Shown: positions 23,286-32,059, numbered from the stretch's first letter. The stretch: DNA of 36,886 nucleotides from an uncultured Clostridia bacterium (GCA_947630725.1 CANRIS010000005.1:1-36886), one strand, 5' to 3'. A program made the numbers and translations. Notes: a model not told the origin generated them from the sequence alone.

Positions 23286-24152
23286 CTATCTCTTTCCGTC
23301 CTTTTCTATATCTCTGTGAGATATAAGGGCGCTGTAGTTATTCTTCTTAAGATGGTCATAAAGAAGATTTGCAAAGGTGACGCTGCGGTGTTTTCCGCCC
23401 GTACAGCCAAAAGCAATGACGAGATTGTTTTTGCCCTCCTTGACATAGTTCGGTATCAAAAACTCCGTCATATCGGTAAGCTTTTTTGAAAACTCCTTTG
23501 CCTCATCGGATTTCATAACAAAATCCCTTACTGCATCATCGTTTCCCGTCATATTTCTCAATTCGGGGATATAGAATGGGTTGGGCAGAAACCGCACGTC
23601 AAAGACCAGATCGGCTTCGGGCGGTATGCCGTATTTGAACCCGAAGGACATAACTGTCGTTATCATAGAGTTATAGTCCATATTTGTAAGAAACATTTCG
23701 TTTATGCGAGCCTTAAGGGTTCTTGTGAGCATATTTGTGGTGTCGATAATATAGTGAGCTTTGTTCTTCATAGGCTTCAAAAGCTCTCTTTCGGCATCAA
23801 TGCCCGACTGAATCGTACCCTTTTTTGAAAGAGGGTGCGAACGTCTTGTTTCTTTATATCGTTTTATAAGCGTTGTATCGTCCGCATCAAGAAAAACGAC
23901 CTTGAACTTTACATCGGAGTCATATTCGCTGTCAATAAAATGGATAAGCCCGTCAAAGAGCTTTCCTCCTCTTATGTCGATACCCAGCGCAACCTTTTCC
24001 ATCTCGGATGAGTTTTTGTCGCAGATGTCAATAAATGTGGGCAAAAGAGCAGGCGGAAGATTATCTACGCAAAAATAGCCTATGTCCTCAAGATATTTGA
24101 GAGCCATACTTTTTCCTGCTCCCGACATTCCCGTTACAATTACAAATTCCAT
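23286..24152 (-). CDS. rapZ: RNase adapter / nucleotide-binding protein RapZ (YvcJ family)
   Basis: A 288-residue P-loop protein. Walker A is GMSGAGKS (8-15), then MALKYLEDIGYFCVDNLPPA, and the C-terminal domain has AFGCTGGKHRSVTFA (about 245-260). In E. coli RapZ steers RNase E to a regulatory RNA and senses UDP-GlcNAc-related metabolites; the B. subtilis homologue YvcJ hydrolyses GTP and influences competence. GGCGGT precedes the ATG. It heads a unit with whiA and probably the HPr-like gene, under its own promoter. Confidence 0.95.
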   Translation of the reverse strand: MEFVIVTGMSGAGKSMALKYLEDIGYFCVDNLPPALLPTFIDICDKNSSEMEKVALGIDIRGGKLFDGLIHFIDSEYDSDVKFKVVFLDADDTTLIKRYKETRRSHPLSKKGTIQSGIDAERELLKPMKNKAHYIIDTTNMLTRTLKARINEMFLTNMDYNSMITTVMSFGFKYGIPPEADLVFDVRFLPNPFYIPELRNMTGNDDAVRDFVMKSDEAKEFSKKLTDMTEFLIPNYVKEGKNNLVIAFGCTGGKHRSVTFANLLYDHLKKNNYSALISHRDIEKDGKR

Positions 24153-24287
24153 GACGTTTCACCGCCTTTTTCTGCAAACAGAATGAAACCTGTGTATGAA
24201 TAAGCGCCAAGGTCATACATAACGCCGCACAGATACTCCATATCTGCGCGCAGCAACCTCGGCTGTCCCCGACATATCGCTTTATCT

Positions 24288-24316
24288 ATTATAGTTTAAA
24301 GTGTCGGACTATTCAA
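24288..24316 (-). promoter_or_regulatory. Promoter of rapZ-whiA
   Basis: Minus strand: TTGAAT (24316-24311), 17 bp, TATAAT (24293-24288). This leaves a 5' leader of about 130 nt with a hairpin CGCAGATA/TATCTGTG near 24240. The leader has a 20-codon frame from an ATG at 24275 with no ribosome binding site; I do not call it a gene. Confidence 0.65.
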
Positions 24317-24429
24317 GTCCAAAATCAGCGAATTTATTCATATTTTAAAAGTTTGAATTAGTAAAATTGCCAAATATCAAATTTGTCAAAAAGATTATCC
24401 ACAATTTCATCGTGAAATGAGGGTTCCTT

Positions 24430-25329
24430 TTATGCAAATTCACCAACAAACCTGATCTCAGGTTCCAGTCTTACGTCAAATTTTTTCATTACCTCGTTCT
24501 GAATGTGTTCAATGAGTCTCACAACGTCCCTTGCGGAGGCTCCTCCCTTGTTTATCACAAAGCCGGAATGTTTTTCGGAGACCTCTGCGCCTCCTATCGA
24601 ATATCCCTTAAGTCCGCAGTCCTCTATGAGCTTTCCCGCAAAATATCCCTCGGGCCGCTTGAAGGTGCTGCCTGCCGAAGGGTATTCGAGGGGCTGTTTT
24701 TCGTTTCTCTTTGAGGACAGCTCTCCCATTTTTTCGGCTATTTTTTTATATTCGCCTAAGCTAAGCCCGAACTCGGCCTCCAGAACGATCATACCTTCCT
24801 GCATAATGCGGCTTGTGCGGTATCCGAAACCGCAGTCTGCATTTTCGAGTATTGATATATGACCGTCCTTCAGTACGGTCAGGCTCTTTATGGTATCCTT
24901 AAGCTCTCCTCCGTAGGCTCCTGCGTTCATTGCTGCGCCGCCTCCGATGGTGCCGGGTATTCCCGATGCAAACTCAAAGCCCGTCAGAGAATTTTTAAGG
25001 CATATCGATGCGACAGAGGCGAGGGAGGCTCCGCTCTGCGCCCTGACATTTGTCCCCGAAACGGTTATTTTTCCGAATTCGGAGGACAGCTTTATGACGG
25101 CTCCCCTTATGCCCAAATCTCCCACAAGCAGATTTGAGCCTTTTCCCATTATAATATAAGGTTCGCCGCTGCTTTCCAAAAGCTTTACGGCCGAAGCTAC
25201 CTCCTCCGCAGACGAGGGCAGCAGCATAACGTCCGCAGGCCCTCCTATTTTAAAAGTGGTGTGCAAAGACATAGGCTCCTTAAGAAGAAGTCTGTCTCCG
25301 AAAAGCTCCTTCAAGGCTTCGTATGGCAT
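24430..25329 (-). CDS. murB: UDP-N-acetylenolpyruvoylglucosamine reductase MurB
   Basis: A 299-residue FAD enzyme that reduces UDP-GlcNAc-enolpyruvate to UDP-MurNAc, the second committed step of peptidoglycan synthesis. FAD-binding landmarks: LHTTFKIGGPADVMLLPSS, GKGSNLLVGDLGIRG and SGIPGTIGGGAAMNAGAYGG. The catalytic serine region is YPSAGSTFKRP, and the final Glu region is VRLEPEIRFVG. The protein has the YPSAGS type loop of Bacillota (type II) enzymes. AAGGAG lies upstream. It follows hprK by 44 bp and is probably in the same transcript. Confidence 0.97.
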   Translation of the reverse strand: MPYEALKELFGDRLLLKEPMSLHTTFKIGGPADVMLLPSSAEEVASAVKLLESSGEPYIIMGKGSNLLVGDLGIRGAVIKLSSEFGKITVSGTNVRAQSGASLASVASICLKNSLTGFEFASGIPGTIGGGAAMNAGAYGGELKDTIKSLTVLKDGHISILENADCGFGYRTSRIMQEGMIVLEAEFGLSLGEYKKIAEKMGELSSKRNEKQPLEYPSAGSTFKRPEGYFAGKLIEDCGLKGYSIGGAEVSEKHSGFVINKGGASARDVVRLIEHIQNEVMKKFDVRLEPEIRFVGEFA

Positions 25330-25373
25330 ATCGTCAAAAGCTCCTTTTTTTGTTTTTAGCTGAAATTATAATA

Positions 25374-26297
25374 TCAAAGCTTTATATTCTGCATAATTCT
25401 GTCGTTGAGAACCTGAGCGGCGTTATAGCCCATTTTTTTCTGTCGTCTGTTTACGGCGGCTGCCTCGCATATAACGGCTGCGTTTCTTCCGGGGCGTATG
25501 GGTATGGTGTGACAGACTACCTTTGTGTCGAGTATTTTTTCATACTCCTCCTTAAGTCCCATTCTGTCATAGGCTTTGCCCTTTTCCCAAGGCTCGAATT
25601 TTATAACGAGATCTATTTTTGCGCTGTCCATTACCGACTGAACGCCGAACATCTGTTTGACGTTTATAATGCCTATGCCTCTTACCTCAATAAAATATCT
25701 TATCATTTTGGGACAGCTTCCCGTAAGGTTGTCGTGGGCAATTTTTTTGATCTCAACGGCATCGTCAGCCACAAGTCTGTGACCTCTTTTAACAAGCTCC
25801 AGGGCGGCTTCGCTTTTTCCTATGCCGCTTTCTCCCATAATAAGCACGCCCTCGCCATAAATATCCACAAGGACTCCGTGTACGGTTGTTCTCGGTGCAA
25901 GCTTTACCTTGAGCCAGTTGAGTATGTCGCCCGTGAGCTGAGTGGTCTTGTCCTTTGACACAAGAACGGGTATACCGCTTTCGGTGGCATATTCCAGCAT
26001 TTCGGGAAACGGCTCCAGACTGCGGCTTAATATAAAGCAGGGCATCTCCTTGAATGAGAAGAATTTTTTAAGGGTTTCTCTTCTGAAATTTCCTTCAAGT
26101 CTGCTGAGAAAGCTGTGTTCTATAAGTCCCACGAGCTGGGGTCTTTCTCCGCTGAAATGTTCATAAAAGCCTGCAAGCTGAATGGCAGGGCGGTTTATTT
26201 CGGGGGTAATGATGGTTTTTTCTTCAACAAATTCCTTCCCCGAAACGATCTCCAGATTGAATTCGTCAATAAACTCCTGAAGGGGCAGCGAATACAT
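25374..26297 (-). CDS. hprK: HPr kinase/phosphorylase
   Basis: A 307-residue bifunctional enzyme that phosphorylates HPr (and Crh) on Ser46 and removes it, linking glycolytic state to catabolite repression. Walker A is GESGIGKS (about 154-161). The HPrK signature EVRGIGIINVKQMFG follows. The C-terminal helix region has CHTIPIRPGRNAAVICEAAA. It is the first gene of a unit with murB under a good promoter. A target candidate, the HPr-like protein, is encoded 3 kb downstream; no classical His-containing HPr is in the window. Confidence 0.97.
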   Translation of the reverse strand: MYSLPLQEFIDEFNLEIVSGKEFVEEKTIITPEINRPAIQLAGFYEHFSGERPQLVGLIEHSFLSRLEGNFRRETLKKFFSFKEMPCFILSRSLEPFPEMLEYATESGIPVLVSKDKTTQLTGDILNWLKVKLAPRTTVHGVLVDIYGEGVLIMGESGIGKSEAALELVKRGHRLVADDAVEIKKIAHDNLTGSCPKMIRYFIEVRGIGIINVKQMFGVQSVMDSAKIDLVIKFEPWEKGKAYDRMGLKEEYEKILDTKVVCHTIPIRPGRNAAVICEAAAVNRRQKKMGYNAAQVLNDRIMQNIKL

Positions 26298-26454
26298 TAT
26301 ACTTCATCCTCTCTTTATTATATATTTTTTGCGGCTTTAATTCCGTCCGCAGGTATAATATTATCTTGTTTTTTCCCTGCGCTGCGGCGGTTTTAAAAAG
26401 AAACTGTGATATTTGCAGCGCTCGGATCGCGTATATTTTCATTCCCATAAGTCT

Positions 26455-26483
26455 ATAATATAACAAAACGGTTTTTTTTTCAA
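26455..26483 (-). promoter_or_regulatory. Promoter of hprK-murB
   Basis: Minus strand: TTGAAA (26483-26478), 17 bp, TATTAT (26460-26455). The leader to hprK is about 150 nt. Confidence 0.65.
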
Positions 26484-26489
26484 TATTTT

Positions 26490-26520
26490 ATTGACATAAT
26501 CAATAAAAAAGAATTATGTC
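26490..26520. promoter_or_regulatory. Two overlapping palindromes in the divergent hprK intergenic region
   Basis: ATTGA-cataa-TCAAT (26490-26504) overlaps GACATAAT-(12 nt)-ATTATGTC (26493-26520). They lie just upstream of the hprK -35. They look like a regulator binding site serving one or both directions; the regulator is unknown. The rest of 26298-26658 shows only AT-rich leader sequence. Confidence 0.45.
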
Positions 26521-26593
26521 GGGCAGAAAATTTTATCTTCCATAAAAGTAAAAAAAAAGTAAATAAGCTGTAACAGTTTTGTAACAATAGTAT

Positions 26594-26601
26594 GTTATAC
26601 T
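26594..26601 (+). promoter_or_regulatory. Putative extended -10 promoter of the secreted-protein pair
   Basis: TATACT (26596-26601) with TGT just before it (TG at 26593-26594). No good -35 is seen at 16-18 bp. The start codon is 58 bp downstream. Confidence 0.4.
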
Positions 26602-26658
26602 GTATATGTGTAGAAATGAGCAAATACATACCATCTTTTCGGAAAGGAGCGGAACCGA

Positions 26659-27141
26659 ATGATAATTAAAAAAATAAAATATTTATTTTTAATTACATTT
26701 CTGTTTATGGCAGCGAATGCCGTAAATGTTTTTGGATCAGGGACGACTCCTTCTCAGGTGGCATATTTTTCAATCGCTGAGGGATTTGATACAACCAAAA
26801 GCTATGAGGCCACATTTGACTCAACAAGAATAATTTCGGGTACAGCGGCAAAGGGATCGTCTGTCAACATAAGCGTATACGACCCCGATGTTGTTATAGA
26901 CGGATCATACAGCAGGCTTGCAAGCTACAATCTTACTGTGGGTCAGTCCGGAATATTCTGTCAGACAATAAACCTTAAGCTGGGAAAGAACTACGTTGTT
27001 GTTACGGCTGCATACAATGGTCAGAGTTCGTCATATTCCACGACGATAAACCGGAAGGAAAGCCAGATACAGTCTGATCTGGACGGTATTATAGTGCTGC
27101 CCGGTCAAAAATACGCTTTTAATTTTATAGGTAAGCAGTAA
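26659..27141 (+). CDS. Secreted protein of unknown function, predicted beta-sandwich
   Basis: A 160-residue protein with a signal peptide (MIIKKIKYLFLITFLFMAAN ... VFG, cleavage near residue 26). The remainder is rich in alternating hydrophobic/polar strands and Ser/Thr/Tyr (STRIISGTAAKGSSVNISVY, KLGKNYVVVTAAYNGQSSSY), as in small Ig-like 'bacterial Ig' domains where ISGTA-x-GSSV is common. No LPXTG, lipobox or catalytic motif. AAGGAG precedes the ATG. It is followed after 30 bp by a membrane-anchored protein, with which it probably acts. I do not recognise a named family. Confidence 0.75.
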   Translation: MIIKKIKYLFLITFLFMAANAVNVFGSGTTPSQVAYFSIAEGFDTTKSYEATFDSTRIISGTAAKGSSVNISVYDPDVVIDGSYSRLASYNLTVGQSGIFCQTINLKLGKNYVVVTAAYNGQSSSYSTTINRKESQIQSDLDGIIVLPGQKYAFNFIGKQ

Positions 27142-27171
27142 GCTTTGGCAGCTTAAAAAGGTGAGGATACT

Positions 27172-28494
27172 ATGCTTAATTATTTTAAAAATTTTATAAT
27201 CACTTTTTTGGTTGTTTTAGCTGTTTATCAGACCAATAAATTATGGTTTGAAGATTTTTCAAGCCATAATTTTTTTTACACTGTTTTTCGCGACAATCTG
27301 AGCCAAGGCTCCGCAGGAGAAATAAAAAACGAGCTTGAATATATAGCTGTCAACAACGGCTCCAACAGGTTTGTGCTGTATAGGGACAATGCGGATATTG
27401 ACGGCATAAAACAAAACCTTATAAAGCTTGCCGAGACCGCAGTGATAAAAAGTGAACCTCAGATATATGACAGCTTTGATCTGGGAGAAATGCTCAGCGG
27501 CAGATCGGCGGTGCTGCACTATGGTTTTATGCTAAGCGGAGACATTTTTTCGGCTATGTACGATACCGACAGCAATAAGCGCATACCCGAATTTGACTCC
27601 ATCGCAATAAAGGATATGGGAGCGGACGGCTTTAAGGTGCTTTTTTTCGGCTCGGACAGCTCGGAGGGAGCCTTATATGAGCTTGAATCCTATTCGGGCA
27701 GCGGCGATATAAAAAATATAGTGGACAGCGCAAGGCAGTCGGTGGAAGAGGTGTATTATGTATCGTCGGTACTCAGCGGCTATGACGTTTTCAGAGGGAA
27801 CGAATTTATACCAACGTGGGCGGGAGAAGCATATTATGGCAGCATTATAAGCACGAACCCCGTTTCGGAAAGCGACAGCGTAAGCGCCGCAGGCATAGAC
27901 AGCTTTGTGAACGGATATTTTGAGAATCCCGTGCTTAAATGGACGAGTATGGACGACAATGTATATATTTTCAGCGATGAATCAACCGTTGTGAAATACT
28001 ATCCCGAGGGAGTTATGGAGTATGCCAGCTATTCGGGACAGAACGGCGGAACGGACTTTGAGACGGGGCTTGCCGCGGCAGAAAGCTTTTTGGAGTATGA
28101 GCCTACGCTTAAAAACGACTACTATCTGGCGGGCTTTGACTATGATGCCGACAGAATAATATATTATTTCGACTATAAAATAAACAATCTTCCGCTGAGA
28201 TTATCGGAGCCTATGAAGGAAAAGCTCGGTATGAAAAGCTTTATAGAGGTGACCGTTGACGGAAGAAGAATATCAAAATACAAAAGATACCTTAAGGACT
28301 ATTCAAACACGGTAAAAGACCCCATATACACGAGAAAGTCGTTTTTGGAGGCTATCGACAACGGTCTTAGCGTGCTGAAGGGAGAAAAAATAAATTCCCT
28401 CAGTCTGTCGTATCTTGAAACGGGAGATGAAAACATACCTCTGTGCTATGTGGCAAACATTGACGGAAGATATTATTCCGAAGCGGCATATTAG
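27172..28494 (+). CDS. Membrane-anchored extracellular protein, possibly YycH-like
   Basis: A 440-residue protein with one N-terminal membrane helix (FKNFIITFLVVLAVYQTNKL) and a large acidic outer domain. The short cytoplasmic start, single helix, 'QTxKLW' just outside, and a C-terminal part with DYYLAGFDYDADRIIYYFDY and FIEVTVDGRRISKY recall YycH/YycI proteins, which restrain the WalK (YycG) histidine kinase. The similarity is structural and by motif only; no walRK genes are present in the window. AAGGTGAGG precedes the ATG. It ends 60 bp before a bidirectional terminator. Other possibilities are a lipoprotein-interacting or spore envelope factor. Confidence 0.6.
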   Translation: MLNYFKNFIITFLVVLAVYQTNKLWFEDFSSHNFFYTVFRDNLSQGSAGEIKNELEYIAVNNGSNRFVLYRDNADIDGIKQNLIKLAETAVIKSEPQIYDSFDLGEMLSGRSAVLHYGFMLSGDIFSAMYDTDSNKRIPEFDSIAIKDMGADGFKVLFFGSDSSEGALYELESYSGSGDIKNIVDSARQSVEEVYYVSSVLSGYDVFRGNEFIPTWAGEAYYGSIISTNPVSESDSVSAAGIDSFVNGYFENPVLKWTSMDDNVYIFSDESTVVKYYPEGVMEYASYSGQNGGTDFETGLAAAESFLEYEPTLKNDYYLAGFDYDADRIIYYFDYKINNLPLRLSEPMKEKLGMKSFIEVTVDGRRISKYKRYLKDYSNTVKDPIYTRKSFLEAIDNGLSVLKGEKINSLSLSYLETGDENIPLCYVANIDGRYYSEAAY

Positions 28495-28553
28495 CTTTGA
28501 GGCTTATCATAGAATATCCCATAGAAAATATAGAATATCCATAAAAAATAAAA

Positions 28554-28586
28554 AAGCGCCCGCATGATGACGGAGCGCTTATTTTT
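28554..28586. terminator. Bidirectional terminator between convergent units
   Basis: AAGCGC (28554-28559) pairs with GCGCTT (28575-28580), with a short inner CCG/CGG stem. ATTTTT follows on plus; six T follow on minus. It overlaps the stop codon of the minus-strand gene. Just upstream, ATAGAATATCC occurs twice. Confidence 0.8.
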
Positions 28587-28878
28587 GGGCTTTGTCAAGC
28601 ATTTGGTTTATTTTTTTGTTGAGAGCGTCAAGCTTTTCTACCGTTTTTGTATAGCGTGGGGGAAGGCTTACGGAAAAGCTCAGAAGAAGCTCTTCCTCGG
28701 TTTTTTCTTCGATAAGCTCCGCGGCCTTGTCGGTAAGTCGGTTTATATGCTTTGCTGATTTTTCGGCTGCAAGCTCAAGCGACCTTTTGTCCTCCGAAAG
28801 CTTAAAGTCCTTCATATAGTCCTCCGCCTCGTCCAGAAGAGCCGCAAGCACTCCCTTGTCATCAATTATTATACTCAT
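28579..28878 (-). CDS. Small helical protein of unknown function at the end of the nusA-infB operon
   Basis: A 99-residue, charged, all-helical protein (MSIIIDDKGVLAALLDEAED ... KSAKHINRLTDKAAELIEEK) without signal peptide or membrane helix. It starts 15 bp after ribF with GGGGGAT upstream, and its stop lies inside the operon terminator, so it is the last gene of the translation operon. No known motif is seen. It may be lineage-restricted. Confidence 0.75.
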   Translation of the reverse strand: MSIIIDDKGVLAALLDEAEDYMKDFKLSEDKRSLELAAEKSAKHINRLTDKAAELIEEKTEEELLLSFSVSLPPRYTKTVEKLDALNKKINQMLDKAQK

Positions 28879-28893
28879 TTTTGTATCCCCCGA

Positions 28894-29805
28894 TCATACT
28901 GTTTTGTGTGAAAAAATATCGTATGCCCTTTCAATATCCCTGCGTATTTGCAGGACAAGCTCGTTTTTTGAGTCAAAGCGTTGTTCATCCCTTATTCTCT
29001 CTGTAAATGCCACCGTTATATCCTTGCCGTAGAGGTTCTGACGGCAGTTAAGGACGTGGGTCTCCACCGTTCTTTGCAGATTGTGGAACGTGGGGTTTCT
29101 GCCTATGTTTGTTACGGCGGGGTAGGTTTTGCCATCGATTTTTGCCGATGCCGCATAAACGCCGTCACAAGGCAGGAGCTTTTGTTCCGAAACGCTTATA
29201 TTTGCCGTGGGGAACCCCATATCCGTGCCTATGTGCCTGCCCCGAACGACATTTCCGCTTATGAAATATTCCGTTTGAAGAAGCAGATTGGCTTTTTTTA
29301 TATCTCCCTTTGAAATATATTCTCTTATTGCCGAGGAGCTTACTCTTTCTCCATTATATTCCACCGAGGGGATTATTCTGACGTCTATGCCTTTTTTTTC
29401 CCCGAGACTTGCGAGAAGTTCGGGGGTGCCCGCTTTGTTTTTTCCGAAGGTGTAGTTGTCTCCCGTTACGAGAAGTCGGCAGTCTGTTTTTTCGATAAGC
29501 AGATCAAAAAACTCATACGGAGAAAGATCCGCCAGCTCTCTTGTAAAGGGGCAGCGCACAAGCACATCGGCTTCGAGACCTTCGGCTATACTTATTTTTT
29601 CACTGTCGGTAAATATGGTTCTGAAAGAGCCTTTGCCGCCGAAAAAGCTGACGGGGTGGGGCGAAAACGTAAAAATAACAGATCTGTACCCCGAGGCCGT
29701 GACCTCTTTTATAAGCCTTCTGTGTCCCATATGAAAGCCGTCAAAATTCCCCAGCGTGACGGCTGTTTTTTTCATACTGAAATCAAAGCTGTCTATAATC
29801 TTCAT
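28894..29805 (-). CDS. ribF: Bifunctional riboflavin kinase / FMN adenylyltransferase
   Basis: A 303-residue enzyme that makes FMN from riboflavin and then FAD. The adenylyltransferase half (1-180) has LGNFDGFHMGH (18-28) and SSSAIREYISKGDI; the kinase half has GRHIGTDMGFPTANI and the NIGRNPTFH / VETHVL segments. Length and order are normal for the family. It is the usual last core gene of the nusA-infB operon after truB. Confidence 0.96.
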   Translation of the reverse strand: MKIIDSFDFSMKKTAVTLGNFDGFHMGHRRLIKEVTASGYRSVIFTFSPHPVSFFGGKGSFRTIFTDSEKISIAEGLEADVLVRCPFTRELADLSPYEFFDLLIEKTDCRLLVTGDNYTFGKNKAGTPELLASLGEKKGIDVRIIPSVEYNGERVSSSAIREYISKGDIKKANLLLQTEYFISGNVVRGRHIGTDMGFPTANISVSEQKLLPCDGVYAASAKIDGKTYPAVTNIGRNPTFHNLQRTVETHVLNCRQNLYGKDITVAFTERIRDEQRFDSKNELVLQIRRDIERAYDIFSHKTV

Positions 29806-29825
29806 AATTTTATCACATCATTTTA

Positions 29826-30728
29826 TCATATCAGGCGGCAGAGGGGTTTTGCAAAGCCGTTTTCCTCTTTGTATATGCCTATAAGTCTGCCGCTGCCGTC
29901 AAAAAGCAGAAACCTGTGGTTTTCGGAGGGCTTTTTATCTTTAAAAAAGCCGAGACTTATTTTGTTTCCGTTTTCTGCAAATTTGTCTGCGCTGTGGGAC
30001 AGCGAAAATCTCTCATAGTCCCCAAGCACCTTTTCGGGAGGAATTACTGCGTCAAAAAGGGTTCCCTCGTCTTTCATTTTTCTCAGCTCCAATATGGTAA
30101 GGGAGTCTTTTTTTGAAAAATATCCCGAGGAGATACGTTCGAGAGCCGACATAGCGCCTCCGCAGCCAAGGCTTATGCCTATATCGTGACACAGACTTCT
30201 TATATATGTACCCTTTGAACAGGTCACTGTAAAGGAGATATTTCCCCCGTCTCCGATTTCAATGTCACCGATGTCATATATAGTTATGCTGCGCGGCTTT
30301 CTTTCGATGGTTTTTCCCTCTCTTGCCAGTTCATAAAGTCTTTTTCCGTTTATTTTAAGAGCCGAATACATAGGGGGCAACTGAGAGATCTCTCCCCTGA
30401 AGGAGGTTATGACCGAAAGTATATTGTCCCTGTCTGTGACAGCAGGCTTTTCGGAAAGCACGTTTCCCCATATGTCATAGGTATCGGTGGTTTTTCCGAG
30501 GATCATAGAGGTTCTGTAGACCTTTGTTTCCGCCTGCACCATATCTGCCAGCTTTGTGGCTTTTCCGAGACATATGGGCAGCACTCCCTCAGCCATAGGG
30601 TCAAGAGTGCCTGTGTGTCCCGTTTTTATTCTTCCGAAAATACCTCTCACTATGTTAACGGCATCGTTGGAGGTATAGTTTTGTTCCTTATAAAGATTGA
30701 CAAAACCGCATATATTATTTTTCTCCAT
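29826..30728 (-). CDS. truB: tRNA pseudouridine(55) synthase TruB
   Basis: A 300-residue enzyme making pseudouridine 55 in the T-loop of tRNAs. GFVNLYKEQNYTSNDAVNIV opens the protein. The catalytic aspartate is Asp43 in GHTGTLDPMAEG, followed by PPMYSALKINGKRLYELARE and CSKGTYIRSLCHDIG. Its first codons overlap the end of nrnA by 14 bp, so translation is probably coupled. Confidence 0.97.
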   Translation of the reverse strand: MEKNNICGFVNLYKEQNYTSNDAVNIVRGIFGRIKTGHTGTLDPMAEGVLPICLGKATKLADMVQAETKVYRTSMILGKTTDTYDIWGNVLSEKPAVTDRDNILSVITSFRGEISQLPPMYSALKINGKRLYELAREGKTIERKPRSITIYDIGDIEIGDGGNISFTVTCSKGTYIRSLCHDIGISLGCGGAMSALERISSGYFSKKDSLTILELRKMKDEGTLFDAVIPPEKVLGDYERFSLSHSADKFAENGNKISLGFFKDKKPSENHRFLLFDGSGRLIGIYKEENGFAKPLCRLI

Positions 30729-31683
30729 TTTCCATTTCTACCTTTAAAGCCTCTAAGACCGTGTCTGTGGCCTTATCGAGGCTCATTCCCTCTAATGTGC
30801 AGCCCGCGGCACGCTCGTGGCCGCCGCCTCCGAAAAGCGAGGCGACCTTGTTTACATCAGCGCCCATAGAACGAAAGCTGCATTTTGTGACATTTTTTTC
30901 TTTTTCATAGAGAAATACGGCTGCCTTGGCTCCCTTTATGCCGAGACAATATTCCACAATGCCGTCAAGCTCCTCAAAAATGGCTCCCACCGAGCGTATT
31001 TCAATAAGAGAAAGCTTTGTGTATGCTATATTTCCCTTGAGCTTTGCATTAAGCACAGCCTTTGCAAACACCTTTGCGGCGGACATACTTCTGCGGTGAA
31101 AAACCCTCTGCTGTATCTCGCTGAAGTCAATGCCCCTGCTCATAAGCTCTCCCGCTATCCTCATTGTTTTGTTCCCCGTGCAGCTGTGCCTGAATCCGCC
31201 CGTATCGGTGAGTATGCCCGTATAAAGACACTCCGCCATATATCTGTCTATGGGAGCTATCCCGGATATGACCTCATACATAAGCTCACAGGTGGAGGAT
31301 GCGCTCGGCTCCACATAGTTATAGTCGCCGAAAAGATTGTTTGAAATATGGTGATCTATATTGAATTTTGTCGTCGATCGTTCAAAAACGCCCTCTACAT
31401 CCTCGAGCCGCTTGGGAGATCCGCAGTCAAGAGCTATAAAGACATCGGGATCAAGGCTGTCCTTGTCGCCGCTGAAAATTTTGCTCCTGTCAAATATATA
31501 GTCGAACTTGTCTCCCTTGAAGGTCAGAAAAACAATGGGCTTTTTGCCGAGGCTTTCAACAAGAGCCGCCGCCGCAAGGGTAGAGCCGAGGGCGTCTCCA
31601 TCGGCTTTTGCGTGGGCGCTTATGACGATAGTCTCGGCCGCCTGTATTTTTTCTTTGAGAATTTTTGAAAAGCTGTCAGTCAT
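30715..31683 (-). CDS. nrnA: DHH-family oligoribonuclease / pAp phosphatase NrnA
   Basis: A 322-residue phosphoesterase that degrades nano-RNAs and dephosphorylates pAp. The DHH motifs are AHAKADGDALGS (about 23-34; the usual Pro before Asp-Gly-Asp is Ala here), ALDCGSPKRL, NIDHHISNN (DHH at 110-112) and the DHHA1 motif GGGGHERAAG near residue 290. The start at 31683 is preceded by AAGGTGA; an in-frame ATG at 31704 lies inside rbfA without a site. It sits between rbfA and truB, the common clostridial arrangement, overlapping both. Confidence 0.94.
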   Translation of the reverse strand: MTDSFSKILKEKIQAAETIVISAHAKADGDALGSTLAAAALVESLGKKPIVFLTFKGDKFDYIFDRSKIFSGDKDSLDPDVFIALDCGSPKRLEDVEGVFERSTTKFNIDHHISNNLFGDYNYVEPSASSTCELMYEVISGIAPIDRYMAECLYTGILTDTGGFRHSCTGNKTMRIAGELMSRGIDFSEIQQRVFHRRSMSAAKVFAKAVLNAKLKGNIAYTKLSLIEIRSVGAIFEELDGIVEYCLGIKGAKAAVFLYEKEKNVTKCSFRSMGADVNKVASLFGGGGHERAAGCTLEGMSLDKATDTVLEALKVEMENGEK

Positions 31684-32059
31684 TTTGTTCACCTTCGTCC
31701 TCATCTGCCGGAGGAATATCGAGCTCGTTCAGTATTTTTGAAATGTGTATGCCGTATGCAAGTGAATCGTCATATATAAATATAAGCTCAGGGGTGTTTC
31801 TTAAGTTTATCCTCTCGGCAAGCAGGCTCCTTATATAGCCTGCTGCGCCCTTAAGAACCTTAAGGGTAGTCTCGCACTCCTTGTCGTCTCCCAGAACGCT
31901 TATATATATTTTGCAGTATTTGAGATCCGTGGTGGTTTCGACCTTAAGCACGCTGACGAGAGAGGACATTCTGGGGTCTTTGATTTCCGAACGGATAATT
32001 TCGGAAACCTCTTTTTTTATCTCATCGTTTATTCTTATTATTCGGTTGTTTGTTTTCAT
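31676..32059 (-). CDS. rbfA: Ribosome-binding factor A
   Basis: A 127-residue KH-like protein that helps mature the 5' end of 16S rRNA and supports cold growth. NRIIRINDEIKKEVSEIIRS, IKDPRMSSLVSVLKVETTTD and AERINLRNTPELIFIYDDSL are the family landmarks. The acidic C-terminus runs 8 bp into nrnA. An 88-bp gap without a clear terminator or gene separates it from infB. Confidence 0.96.
   Translation of the reverse strand: MKTNNRIIRINDEIKKEVSEIIRSEIKDPRMSSLVSVLKVETTTDLKYCKIYISVLGDDKECETTLKVLKGAAGYIRSLLAERINLRNTPELIFIYDDSLAYGIHISKILNELDIPPADEDEGEQND

Noticed and set aside
24405..24420. Terminator after murB
   Set aside because: ATTTCA/TGAAAT forms only a small stem and no U-tract follows on the minus strand.
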